Positions 1-6,475 of a stretch of DNA of 6,851 nt are shown here, one piece after another. Below the pieces are notes generated by a model that searched no databases, was not told the origin of the DNA, and was given only the letters and a program-made list of their open reading frames with translations. Each line of letters begins with the position of its first letter. Within the stretch, counting starts at the first letter, position 1. The stretch spans positions 1-6,851 of the forward strand of contig QIKC01000045.1 in the NCBI GenBank assembly GCA_003232855.1. The letters run 5' to 3'. Origin of the DNA: Verrucomicrobiales bacterium (GTDB taxonomy: Bacteria; Verrucomicrobiota; Verrucomicrobiia; Verrucomicrobiales; DEV007). A program made the position numbers and the translations under genes.

Positions 1-3
1 GGC

Positions 4-1389
4 TTACCAAGTTCCCCGCAGCGCGTGTTTCGTCGCCTTTCGCACCCGTTGCGGATAGTCGTGCGGCAGGTACCAAACTTTGCTGTCCGCTCCGATTCGT
101 TTTAGCCCGCGTTTTGACGGGTGGAGATTGGTGCGCAGGTTCAGCACGATGTCGCTGCTGACCCAGGGGTGGCGGTACCAGTAGTGGTGTCCGGTGATGT
201 CAAAACCGCGGATATCCTGGCCGTGCGATACGTCGATGATTTGGAGGTTGGTCACGTGGGTGAGAGTGGCGGCGGCTTCTTCGATTCCCGTCGCCCCGGT
301 CATGCCGGCGCGGATGCCACCGCCCATTAGGTTCATCGCAGTTTTCAGCGCCCCGTCATTGTCAGAAACCGTGACCACCACCGACTCGGAAATGTCCGCG
401 ATCGCGGAGAGGCGTTCATCGAAGGCGGCGACCGGCACATCCGCCGCTGCGAATATCGTGGATCCAATCCGGAATTTCGATCGAACCTCCTGCGCCGAAA
501 GGTTCGAGTGTTTTTTCCGCAAACCAGAAAGCGCCAGCGAGGCGACACGGCAGCCCGCGCTATAACCGAGCAGGTTGATACGTTGGGCATCGGTATGCGC
601 AGCCAAGAACTCGATCAACGCCTGAAGCGGCGCCGTTGAATTTTTGGCGCGGCGCACATCGATCCTGTCGAGATAGGTGAGGATGTTTTGGTGAGAGGGC
701 CAAGAAAAAGCGATACTAACAAAATCCCGACCGGCAAAGTGGTCGATTTCGGCGGCCAGAGCGCAGCCGTTGAGGAAGTCGACCTTGGTGCCGTGGATGT
801 AGATCATCAGTTCCCGATCCTCGGCCTTGGCCAGCTCGGCGTTGATCTGCGCGGCGAAGTCGCGCTGCTCCGGCGTCGGATCTGCCGCTCCATTCTCCGC
901 TGTCTGTAGCGAGGCGATCTGATGACTCTCTTTCAAAGTCAGTTCAATCTGTCCTCTCCGGGAGGGGGTGATCGAAGCGGCGTAAAGCTGCGCCCAAGTG
1001 GAATCTGTCCCGCCCATCTGCACCACCGCCTTGCCGAGATGAGTCTGGGTGTCGATGCGGTTGCCATAGGGCAGGTAGTGCCCGGGCGAATTTGGCCGCC
1101 GGTTGGTCGCATAGAAAACGGCATTGGAAGTCGTCGTCTGGTCGGCATCGAGATGAGCAAACGGATCGACCGCACCGCCATGATAGATCACCGGCGCCTC
1201 CATCAATTCAATCGACCGCGGCCCCGCGCAAGCTCCCAAAGAAATCGCCAACACGGACAGAGCGACCCGTGTCCCGGCACCCGAGGATCCCCGATCGAGA
1301 GCCCTGCTCCAGCACCGCCTAGCACCGTTGAAAGGACGATTTCTATCCGTTTGTACGGCTTCGTTGCTCATTCGTTTTTCGTTTTTCAT
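4..1389 (-). CDS. Alpha/beta-hydrolase (DUF900-like) lipoprotein
   Basis: Predicted 461-residue outer-envelope hydrolase of unknown substrate. A hydrophobic stretch at residues 42-52 ends in a lipobox LGAC (Cys54), so the protein is probably lipidated. The hydrolase domain runs from about 90 to 420. It opens with VFYATNR (91-97), followed by the strand and oxyanion-type segment LMIYIHG (194-200), FSWPS (228-232) and the nucleophile elbow GYSAG (Ser277). A late histidine cluster, ITGHHYW (398-404), probably supplies the catalytic His. This order matches the DUF900 alpha/beta-hydrolase family. I chose the ATG at 1389 because AAAGGAA lies just upstream (1394-1400); an in-frame TTG at 1419 would overlap the preceding gene and has no such site. 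Oddity: about 40 residues precede the hydrophobic core, far longer than a usual lipoprotein n-region, and no closer canonical start is visible. It lies 19 bases behind the HupE/UreJ gene, so it is probably cotranscribed. Family assignment is good; the substrate is unknown. Confidence 0.85.
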   Translation of the reverse strand: MKNEKRMSNEAVQTDRNRPFNGARRCWSRALDRGSSGAGTRVALSVLAISLGACAGPRSIELMEAPVIYHGGAVDPFAHLDADQTTTSNAVFYATNRRPNSPGHYLPYGNRIDTQTHLGKAVVQMGGTDSTWAQLYAASITPSRRGQIELTLKESHQIASLQTAENGAADPTPEQRDFAAQINAELAKAEDRELMIYIHGTKVDFLNGCALAAEIDHFAGRDFVSIAFSWPSHQNILTYLDRIDVRRAKNSTAPLQALIEFLAAHTDAQRINLLGYSAGCRVASLALSGLRKKHSNLSAQEVRSKFRIGSTIFAAADVPVAAFDERLSAIADISESVVVTVSDNDGALKTAMNLMGGGIRAGMTGATGIEEAAATLTHVTNLQIIDVSHGQDIRGFDITGHHYWYRHPWVSSDIVLNLRTNLHPSKRGLKRIGADSKVWYLPHDYPQRVRKATKHALRGTW

Positions 1390-1393
1390 ACGG

Positions 1394-1400
1394 TTCCTTT
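1394..1400 (-). promoter_or_regulatory. Ribosome binding site for the lipoprotein hydrolase gene
   Basis: AAAGGAA lies 4 bases before the ATG at 1389; a second AAGGAA at 1402-1407 is 12 bases away. Both fall in the 19-base gap after the HupE/UreJ stop and favour the ATG over the TTG at 1419. Confidence 0.55.
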
Positions 1401-1408
1401 GTTCCTTT

Positions 1409-2410
1409 TTAACGAACAAAACCTGCGATGCGCTCGATGGTCCAGTAGGTGGCGACGGTGCCGATCAGGTAGGCGGCGACGGGTTGCCAGTGGGCGGGGG
1501 ATGGGATGCGGCGCGACACCGCGCGGCAGAGGATGATCGCGACGCCGGCGAAGATCAGCAGCGCGGCGATGAAGAGCAGTTGGCCGATCTCGACGCCGAC
1601 GTTGAAAAATAGCAACGAGATGGGGATCTCTTCGGGCGGTAAGCCGATCTCGCCGAGCACGGCGGCGAAGCCGAAGCCGTGCAGCAGGCCGAAGGACATG
1701 GAGACGCTGACCGGGTAACGGTAGGTGAGGCTCGACCGGTCGCTGCGGATGATTTCGCTGGCGAGGAAGACAATGCTGAGCGCGATCACCGCCTCGACCG
1801 GTGGCATGGGGATGGTGACGATGTCGAGCGTCGACAGCGCGAGGGTGACGGAGTGGGCGAGGGTGAAGCCGGTGATGGTGATCAGGAGTTTGCGACCGAC
1901 GCCGGCGACGAGCATCAGGCAGAGCACGAAGAGCAGGTGGTCGAGCCCGACGAGGATGTGCTCGATGCCGAGCACGGTGTAGGTCTTGGCAACTTCGAAC
2001 CCGCTGGGTGCTGCGGTGACAATCAGCGAGGGCGATGATGGAGAGAGCCGGAAAGTCTGGCTGTTGCCGCTCAGCCCTTGGATGCGGACGAGGGCGTCGG
2101 TGGAGGATTTGGCGAGGCCGTCGATGCGGATTTCGGCTCCCGCGAGGCCGCCGTCGCGGCGGATGGTCGAGCGTTCGATGAAGGCGCTGCCGGTGAACTC
2201 CGTTTCGGTGGGAGTGACGATTTGACAATCGTCAGGCAGCCGCGCGTAGAGGGAGAGGCGTTGGTCGGAGCTGCGGGCGGGCACTTTGAAAACGACATCG
2301 TAGGTGCCCGCAGAGGTCTCGCGGAGCTCGAGGTAGGCGGGTCGCATCTCGTCAGCGCGGGCGGCGCTGATGCCGAGCAGGAGGAGGGTGATGGCGAGGG
2401 CGCGTTTCAT
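1409..2410 (-). CDS. HupE/UreJ-family membrane protein with periplasmic N-terminal domain
   Basis: A 333-residue inner-membrane protein of the HupE/UreJ_2 type. A Sec signal (1-19, core ALAITLLLLGIS) is followed by a beta-rich, probably periplasmic domain (about 20-140) and then six or seven membrane segments to the C-terminus. Family hallmarks are visible: H151-x5-D157-H158 in HILVGLDHLLF, FTLAHS (His186), LLHGFGFA (His244) and FNVGVEIGQL (270-278). Classical HupE proteins have been linked to nickel uptake for hydrogenase, and the HX5DH motif is thought to bind metal. The extended N-terminal domain marks a distinct subgroup whose substrate is not established. The ATG overlaps the upstream isomerase stop (ATGA, 2407-2410). 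GAGGGGG at 2418-2424 is a plausible ribosome site, so the two genes are probably translationally coupled. No hydrogenase or urease gene is in the window, so a role in nickel supply to those enzymes is unsupported here. Confidence 0.88.
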   Translation of the reverse strand: MKRALAITLLLLGISAARADEMRPAYLELRETSAGTYDVVFKVPARSSDQRLSLYARLPDDCQIVTPTETEFTGSAFIERSTIRRDGGLAGAEIRIDGLAKSSTDALVRIQGLSGNSQTFRLSPSSPSLIVTAAPSGFEVAKTYTVLGIEHILVGLDHLLFVLCLMLVAGVGRKLLITITGFTLAHSVTLALSTLDIVTIPMPPVEAVIALSIVFLASEIIRSDRSSLTYRYPVSVSMSFGLLHGFGFAAVLGEIGLPPEEIPISLLFFNVGVEIGQLLFIAALLIFAGVAIILCRAVSRRIPSPAHWQPVAAYLIGTVATYWTIERIAGFVR

Positions 2411-3321
2411 TTGGGCGCCCCCTCACCGCTCACGTCTGGTCGCTCGATGGTTATGTTGTACTGTGAGCGCCATTTTTCGAACAGCGCCTCGTTGCTTTCG
2501 CGGCGCATGGTGGACGACCAGTCGCGAGCCACCGCGGCGCGCACTTCGTCGAGCGCTGGCTGCCTGCCGTCGATCCGCTCGTCCACGAAGACAAGGTGGA
2601 CGCCGAAGCCCGAGCGGATCGGCCCCTGCCAGTCGCCCGGTTCGACTTCGAGCAGGCCATCGGAAAAGCCCTGACCGAACATTTTTGCGACGTCGCGCTG
2701 CGAGGTGGGCTGGTAGCTTTGGTCGAGCAGAAGGGCATCGCCCGTCTGGGAGATATCCACGGCTGCACCGGCGGTTCGTAATTCGGCGAGCAGTGCGTTC
2801 ACATCGGCGTCGAGTGACTCGCCACGGCGCTTGGCGTTGAGGTAGACTTGTCGGAAGGTAAATTTCGCGTCGAGTCGGTAGGTGTCGGGGTGGGTCGCCA
2901 GATGCTTTTCGAGATCCTCCTGCGTGGGCTTGGCGAGGGCTGCGATGTCTTCGGTGAAGAACACCAGCTTCTGCCGCATACGCCGCCTGACGATGGGGTC
3001 GTCGCGGTCGAGCCCGAGCGCCAAGGCCTGTCGGTACATGATTTCCTCGCGGACGAAGTTGTCGATCAGGGCGCCCAGCTCCTGCTCGGTCGGTGGGCGT
3101 TGCCAGGTCTTTTGGTAGAGCGCGGCGAGGCTCTCGATCCGGCCTGCGCTGATCACGATCTCCTTGGATATGGAGCGCGGCGTGGCGGGGTTTTGTTCGC
3201 CCGAGTTGTTCGCTGCTTCATCCTCGCCGCCGATGAGATTGAAAAGCAGGAATAGGCCGCCGCCGAGGATGAGGAAGTGGAGGAGAGGTTGGTGGGAAAG
3301 TTTCAAGGGGTTAAGTTTCAA
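2407..3321 (-). CDS. Membrane-anchored parvulin-type peptidyl-prolyl cis-trans isomerase
   Basis: A 304-residue PpiC/SurA-like foldase. A single N-terminal membrane anchor (about 11-31, LLHFLILGGGLFLLF) is followed by a low-complexity linker (32-50). Next comes a helical SurA_N-like chaperone segment (52-130) with the family-typical pattern VREEIMYRQALALGLDRDD (90-108). The parvulin domain (about 150-250) ends in SGFGVHLVFVDE (237-248). The first conserved parvulin histidine (normally in a HIL-type motif) is Gln158 here (FRQVYL); His242 is retained. The protein should face the periplasm. The start is TTG at 3321, or TTG at 3306; an in-frame TGA two codons upstream excludes anything longer, and no ATG lies nearby. 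No Shine-Dalgarno site is evident, and both candidate starts fall inside CTTGAAACTT repeats. The gene overlaps the HupE/UreJ gene by four bases. Its position suggests that it folds a neighbouring exported product, which is an inference. Confidence 0.86.
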   Translation of the reverse strand: MKLNPLKLSHQPLLHFLILGGGLFLLFNLIGGEDEAANNSGEQNPATPRSISKEIVISAGRIESLAALYQKTWQRPPTEQELGALIDNFVREEIMYRQALALGLDRDDPIVRRRMRQKLVFFTEDIAALAKPTQEDLEKHLATHPDTYRLDAKFTFRQVYLNAKRRGESLDADVNALLAELRTAGAAVDISQTGDALLLDQSYQPTSQRDVAKMFGQGFSDGLLEVEPGDWQGPIRSGFGVHLVFVDERIDGRQPALDEVRAAVARDWSSTMRRESNEALFEKWRSQYNITIERPDVSGEGAPK

Positions 3322-3343
3322 GTTTCAAGTGTGAAGTTTCAAG
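3298..3343. repeat. Cluster of four AAGTTTCAAG direct repeats
   Basis: On the plus strand, AAGTTTCAAG occurs exactly four times: 3298-3307, 3313-3322, 3320-3329 (overlapping the previous copy by three bases) and 3334-3343. Spacers are GGGGT and GTGT-like. On the coding strand the unit reads CTTGAAACTT. The cluster covers the end of the intergenic gap and the first codons of the isomerase, so residues MKLNPLKL are repeat-encoded (two TTG-AAA-CTT triplets). It is too short-period and irregular for CRISPR. It resembles slippage-prone spacer repeats I associate with some Verrucomicrobiota, which is a memory-based link only. Confidence 0.75.
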
Positions 3344-3396
3344 TGGGGGTCGGCGGGAGATTTATGTCGCTCACGCTTGCCCTTACGGTCTTTTGA
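3344..3396. other. Intergenic remainder between unknown exported protein and isomerase
   Basis: This non-coding stretch joins the repeat cluster to the stop of the unknown exported gene. It contains GTCGCTCACGCTTGCCCTTA (from 3366), which resembles a dispersed intergenic repeat, but I cannot confirm other copies within this window. I see no promoter with good -35/-10 boxes and no stable terminator hairpin with a T-run, so transcription probably reads through. Confidence 0.3.
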
Positions 3397-4443
3397 CTAC
3401 TTCTTCCTCATCTTCGCTCGCCTTATGTAGGCTCGTAATTTGAGCGTTGTTTGGAAGTCGAGGGCGCGGGGGTTGGCGACGGCGTAGGCGGTGATCTCGT
3501 CGGCCAGTTCGGTGCGTTTCCAGGCGATGAGGTCGGCGGCGATGGCGGGTGTCATCGAGGGCTCGCGGGCGAGCAGTTTCCGGTAGCTGACGACGATGCG
3601 GTCGCGGAGGTGGGTGTGGCCGCTGCCGCCGTGGACGGAGAGGGCTTTGGCGATCTCTTGCAGCTCCATTTTGGAGCGCTGTTTGGTGGAGAGATATTCG
3701 CCTTCGATGTAGTCGATCGCTTCCGCCTCGCGCTGTTCGATGTAGGCGGTCGCCCAGGCGGCGAGGCGGGTGGTGGTGCCGAAGCGCGCCGCCGAACGCA
3801 TCGAGGATTCGATTAGAACTCGATCTTCAGCTTCCTCGCTTTGGGCGAGCAGTAGGATGTAGAGCGCGTGCCACTCCATGTAGCGAAAATTTGCCAAGAA
3901 GCGGTGGATTTTCTCGCGCGGAAGGGCGCCGTGCAGCCGTTTGATTTCGCTGTAGGGGGCGCTCCCGACTTCGAGGTGGGCGATGCTGCTCAGCTGGGGG
4001 TTTTCATGGCCGAGGAGTTTGCCAAAATACTCGACCCGCGCGCGCGGGCGGTCTTGCCAAAGCGGCGCCAGCGCCAAAACCTCGCGCACCACCGGGGCGA
4101 AGTCATCGTCGGTCATGCCGACCCGTCGCCACTCCGCCTTACCTTTCTCGATTTTTCGCACCAAGACGATGCAACGCTCGGGATAGGTCGCGAGGGTTCG
4201 GCGCGATGTGCTGTCGAGGAACAGATCGATCTTCTGCGCCCCCGGATCTCCCTTGAGAACTTCGACCGCACGGAAGTGGAATGGTCGCTCGGGATCCTCA
4301 CGGGCGAGCACCACGACATCCGCCTCGATGAGATAGTCCGCCGCCGATTTTTTCGGGAAAGGAACGCAAATCTGGCACGCCTCCGCCGCGGGGAGAAGTG
4401 CGCCGAGGATCGAGGCTGAGAAGATGAGGAGTTTCGTAGCGAT
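3397..4443 (-). CDS. Exported protein of unknown function, NTR/TIMP-like N-terminus, probable ATC start
   Basis: I do not recognise the full-length family. The first canonical in-frame start is GTG at 4314 (305 residues). However, the frame stays open back to a TAG at 4447-4449, and those 43 extra codons encode a convincing Sec signal (ATKLLIFSASILGALLP) ending AEA, then CQIC. I therefore extend to ATC at 4443, preceded by AAGGAA with a 7-base gap, giving 348 residues. Cleavage after AEA would leave Cys23 at the mature N-terminus, with Cys26 and Cys91 (PERC) as partners. The stretch SAADYLIEADVVVLARE, then FRAVEVLKGD and IDLFLDS, reads like an NTR/TIMP-type OB fold (C-x-x-C, 'ADVVVLA', 'EVLKG'). 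Residues from about 120 onward look helical, and the C-terminus is very basic (RRAKMRKK). The gene starts 20 bases after the DUF3604 gene. The coding call is solid; the start and fold are inferences. Confidence 0.72.
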   Translation of the reverse strand: MATKLLIFSASILGALLPAAEACQICVPFPKKSAADYLIEADVVVLAREDPERPFHFRAVEVLKGDPGAQKIDLFLDSTSRRTLATYPERCIVLVRKIEKGKAEWRRVGMTDDDFAPVVREVLALAPLWQDRPRARVEYFGKLLGHENPQLSSIAHLEVGSAPYSEIKRLHGALPREKIHRFLANFRYMEWHALYILLLAQSEEAEDRVLIESSMRSAARFGTTTRLAAWATAYIEQREAEAIDYIEGEYLSTKQRSKMELQEIAKALSVHGGSGHTHLRDRIVVSYRKLLAREPSMTPAIAADLIAWKRTELADEITAYAVANPRALDFQTTLKLRAYIRRAKMRKK

Positions 4444-4450
4444 GACCTAT

Positions 4451-4456
4451 TTCCTT
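4451..4456 (-). promoter_or_regulatory. Ribosome binding site deciding a non-canonical start
   Basis: AAGGAA on the minus strand, followed by ATAGGTC and then ATC at 4443. The 7-base gap is ideal for initiation at that ATC. An ACG at 4437 would be 13 bases away, and the GTG at 4314 would be 136 bases away. It lies in the 20-base gap after the DUF3604 stop. Confidence 0.5.
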
Positions 4457-4463
4457 ACGATCC

Positions 4464-6380
4464 CTACGGTGTGTACCAGATCGGCGAGGTGTAAGCGCGC
4501 TCTTGGCCGGTCAGTTCAGCTTCCTTTGGGATCTTGGCGCCGAGGCGCACTTTGTCGTAGAGAACCCAGCGCGGGGTGGGGATTTCCAATACCCTGACGT
4601 AGTAGAAGGCGGACTCTGTGGCATCGAAGTCGGGATCCGTCCAGACGGTGGCCAGCTCCGCGGCGCCAATCGTATTGGTCCAGTTGGCTGCCTCTAAATC
4701 GACGGTGTTGCCGACTGGCGTCTTGCATTTGCCATCGACAATCTCGCGTCCGTCAGAGACCGATACATCGTAGACTTTCTCGTGCAGTTTCCCGGCTCCG
4801 TCGAGCCAGCCTTTGATCACTTGCAGCCGATCCAAATTTGCGCCGATCGGATCGCGCAGCGCGTAGATCAGGAAGTTCGGAGCTTTCTTGTCGCCCGCAT
4901 TTTTCAGATCGCCGCCCATGGGGACGCCCTTTTCGTAGCCCTTGAAGGCGGGTGCGCGCGAACGTAGGTCGTTGTCGATAAAGTCCCAGCCGCCGAAGAA
5001 GCGCACTCTCATGCGCGGGCCGGTGGTGCCATAGGTCTCGCGACGTTGCATCGCGTCGAACAGCGCCTCGCGGGTATTCTCGGTCGCCCAGATGCCGGTG
5101 TAGCCGGAGGCGACAAGCTTATAGCCCTCGATCTTGCCGAGCTCAGATTCGATGAAGGGATGGTTCACTCGTGTCGCGGAGGGTTCGACGCTGGTGGACT
5201 TGCCGAAGAAGTTATCTTCCTCCGCTGTCGCCAGCGAGGTGTGGCTATCGGTCGCCCCGCCAAACCCGAACTTGTAAGGGTTGAAGCCCAATTTTTTCTC
5301 TAGGAGGAGGCCTTGCTTCAGCGCCTCGCGACCGTATTCGCCTTTGAGCATCTCGGGCTTTTTCAATTCGCTCAGATCCAAGTTGCCGACGTCCCAATTT
5401 TCGTAGTCGGCGAACTCGTCGTCCGGTGAAAGCACCGGGTGGGTTTCGCCGTCGCCCTTGATCTGGGTGATCTCGTAATGTGGCTCCCACTTGGCGCGCA
5501 GCTTGACGTAATTCTCATCGACCACGCCACCCGCATAGGTTTTCTCGGTCGGGAACATCCAGCCGTTGGATAGGTTGCCATTGTGGGCGAACGCGAAAGC
5601 CTGACCTCCAGTCTTGCTCTCGTAGTCCTCGAGCCACTGGTAGAGATCCAAGGGATCAGTCGTGCCGATAGGTGGCTGGGTAGTCAGCGGCAGCACCTGG
5701 CGGGCGCGGTCGCCGCCGTCGCGCAGGATCACGTTGCGGTGCAAATTGAAGCCCTTCGGCACCGAGGTCCACTCGAAGCCGATGAAGGCGGTAAAACGTC
5801 CGGGCTCGTTGTTGGCCTCGGCAGCTTTGATGTTGTCTTCCCAGACCCCGGCGAACACGTCCGCCCCGGGGCTGTATGCCTTCACCAGCGCCGGCGGTAG
5901 CTTCATCTGCGAAAACTTGCCGATCAGGTCGAAGGCCGCCTTGCCCGCCTCGACGCCGCCCTTTTGAAAGGCTTCGGCCCACTCCTTGCCTTGCGGGTCT
6001 GCGAGGATTGCCGGCGCACCTTTTTGCAGATCGGGGGCGAATCCCATCAGGTCGGTGTGATCGGTGATGATCAGCCAGTCCAGCGGTCTCGAGAGCTTGA
6101 CCGGTATACCCGAGGAGGCCTTGATTTCCTCGCCACGTGCAAGGCGATAGGCGTCGTCAAGCCCCACCGTATTGCCGAATAGTCCAGCATCGAGGGAGTT
6201 GCCAGTATGCAGGTGGGAGTCGCCCCAATAGACGTGACTGGGAAAACTGCGTTGCGCATAGGGCGAGTATGCCTTGCCGGGATAGAGCGTGTCGGGCGAT
6301 ACGACGGAGGGTTTGATCTGCGCGGATGCGGAACCGGTGAAGACGAAAAAGGCGGCGAATAGCGGAATGAACTTTTTCAT
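4464..6380 (-). CDS. Secreted DUF3604 protein, PHP-like metal-dependent hydrolase candidate
   Basis: A 638-residue protein with a Sec signal (1-20, cleavage at ASA|Q). It matches the DUF3604 family over nearly its whole length. Metal-ligand-type motifs occur in PHP-like order: [10 protein letters not shown] (51-60), LIITDHTD (103-110), GFEWTS (201-206), NLHRNVIL (212-219), FAHNGN (264-269) and GGATDSH (374-380). These histidines and aspartates suggest a periplasmic or secreted metal-dependent phosphoesterase/hydrolase; the family has no established substrate that I know of. The C-terminal 120 residues (from about [14 protein letters not shown]) form a conserved, probably beta-rich tail ending SPIWYTP, which is almost repeated in the gene immediately upstream. 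The ATG at 6380 is chosen because the signal peptide begins there; no clear ribosome site precedes it. It probably drives translation of the next gene, whose start lies 20 bases after this stop. Confidence 0.9.
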   Translation of the reverse strand: MKKFIPLFAAFFVFTGSASAQIKPSVVSPDTLYPGKAYSPYAQRSFPSHVYWGDSHLHTGNSLDAGLFGNTVGLDDAYRLARGEEIKASSGIPVKLSRPLDWLIITDHTDLMGFAPDLQKGAPAILADPQGKEWAEAFQKGGVEAGKAAFDLIGKFSQMKLPPALVKAYSPGADVFAGVWEDNIKAAEANNEPGRFTAFIGFEWTSVPKGFNLHRNVILRDGGDRARQVLPLTTQPPIGTTDPLDLYQWLEDYESKTGGQAFAFAHNGNLSNGWMFPTEKTYAGGVVDENYVKLRAKWEPHYEITQIKGDGETHPVLSPDDEFADYENWDVGNLDLSELKKPEMLKGEYGREALKQGLLLEKKLGFNPYKFGFGGATDSHTSLATAEEDNFFGKSTSVEPSATRVNHPFIESELGKIEGYKLVASGYTGIWATENTREALFDAMQRRETYGTTGPRMRVRFFGGWDFIDNDLRSRAPAFKGYEKGVPMGGDLKNAGDKKAPNFLIYALRDPIGANLDRLQVIKGWLDGAGKLHEKVYDVSVSDGREIVDGKCKTPVGNTVDLEAANWTNTIGAAELATVWTDPDFDATESAFYYVRVLEIPTPRWVLYDKVRLGAKIPKEAELTGQERAYTSPIWYTP

Positions 6381-6390
6381 GGTCGAAGTG

Positions 6391-6419
6391 TATCAAGTAT
6401 TCAACTTAGACACCATCAA
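6391..6419 (-). promoter_or_regulatory. Candidate promoter for the complete DUF3604 gene
   Basis: In the AT-rich gap between the two DUF3604 genes, TTGATG (6419-6414) and TTGATA (6396-6391) are separated by exactly 17 bases. The -10 match is poor. The start site would lie within a few bases of the ATG at 6380, implying a leaderless or near-leaderless message; this would fit the missing ribosome site. Confidence 0.22.
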
Positions 6420-6438
6420 ATAATTCATGAAATCGGAG

Positions 6439-6473
6439 AAAAAATGTGACGCTTCTGTTAGATATTCAGCGAC
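6439..6473 (-). terminator. Weak terminator-like hairpin between the two DUF3604 genes
   Basis: Just after the TAA at 6476, GTCGCT (6473-6468) can pair with AGCGTC (6453-6448) with one T-T mismatch and a 14-base loop. A run of six T follows on the minus strand (6444-6439). The stem is short, so at best it attenuates readthrough. Confidence 0.22.
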
Positions 6474-6475
6474 GT

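Noticed and set aside
1387..1419. TTG start at 1419 for the lipoprotein hydrolase
   Set aside because: It overlaps the previous gene's end and has no ribosome site, while ATG at 1389 follows AAAGGAA closely.
922..1536. 204-codon plus-strand open frame
   Set aside because: Antisense across the hydrolase lipoprotein start and the HupE/UreJ end; no recognisable domain or ribosome site.
1386..2228. 280-codon open frame on the minus strand
   Set aside because: It lies fully within the HupE/UreJ gene in another frame; the product is an Arg/Pro/His-rich shadow without domains.
2413..2420. Perfect palindrome GGGCGCCC before the HupE/UreJ start
   Set aside because: Eight GC bases inside coding sequence are expected by chance at this composition; no second copy supports an operator.
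2078..2674. 198-codon plus-strand open frame
   Set aside because: Antisense to two well-supported genes; Gly/Ala/Asp/Glu-rich translation typical of GC-rich antisense shadows.
3298..3343. Possible CRISPR array from AAGTTTCAAG repeats
   Set aside because: Repeats are 10 bases, partly overlapping, with spacers of only a few bases and no cas genes.
3868..4419. 183-codon plus-strand open frame
   Set aside because: Antisense to the exported protein, including its newly inferred signal peptide; compositionally a shadow.
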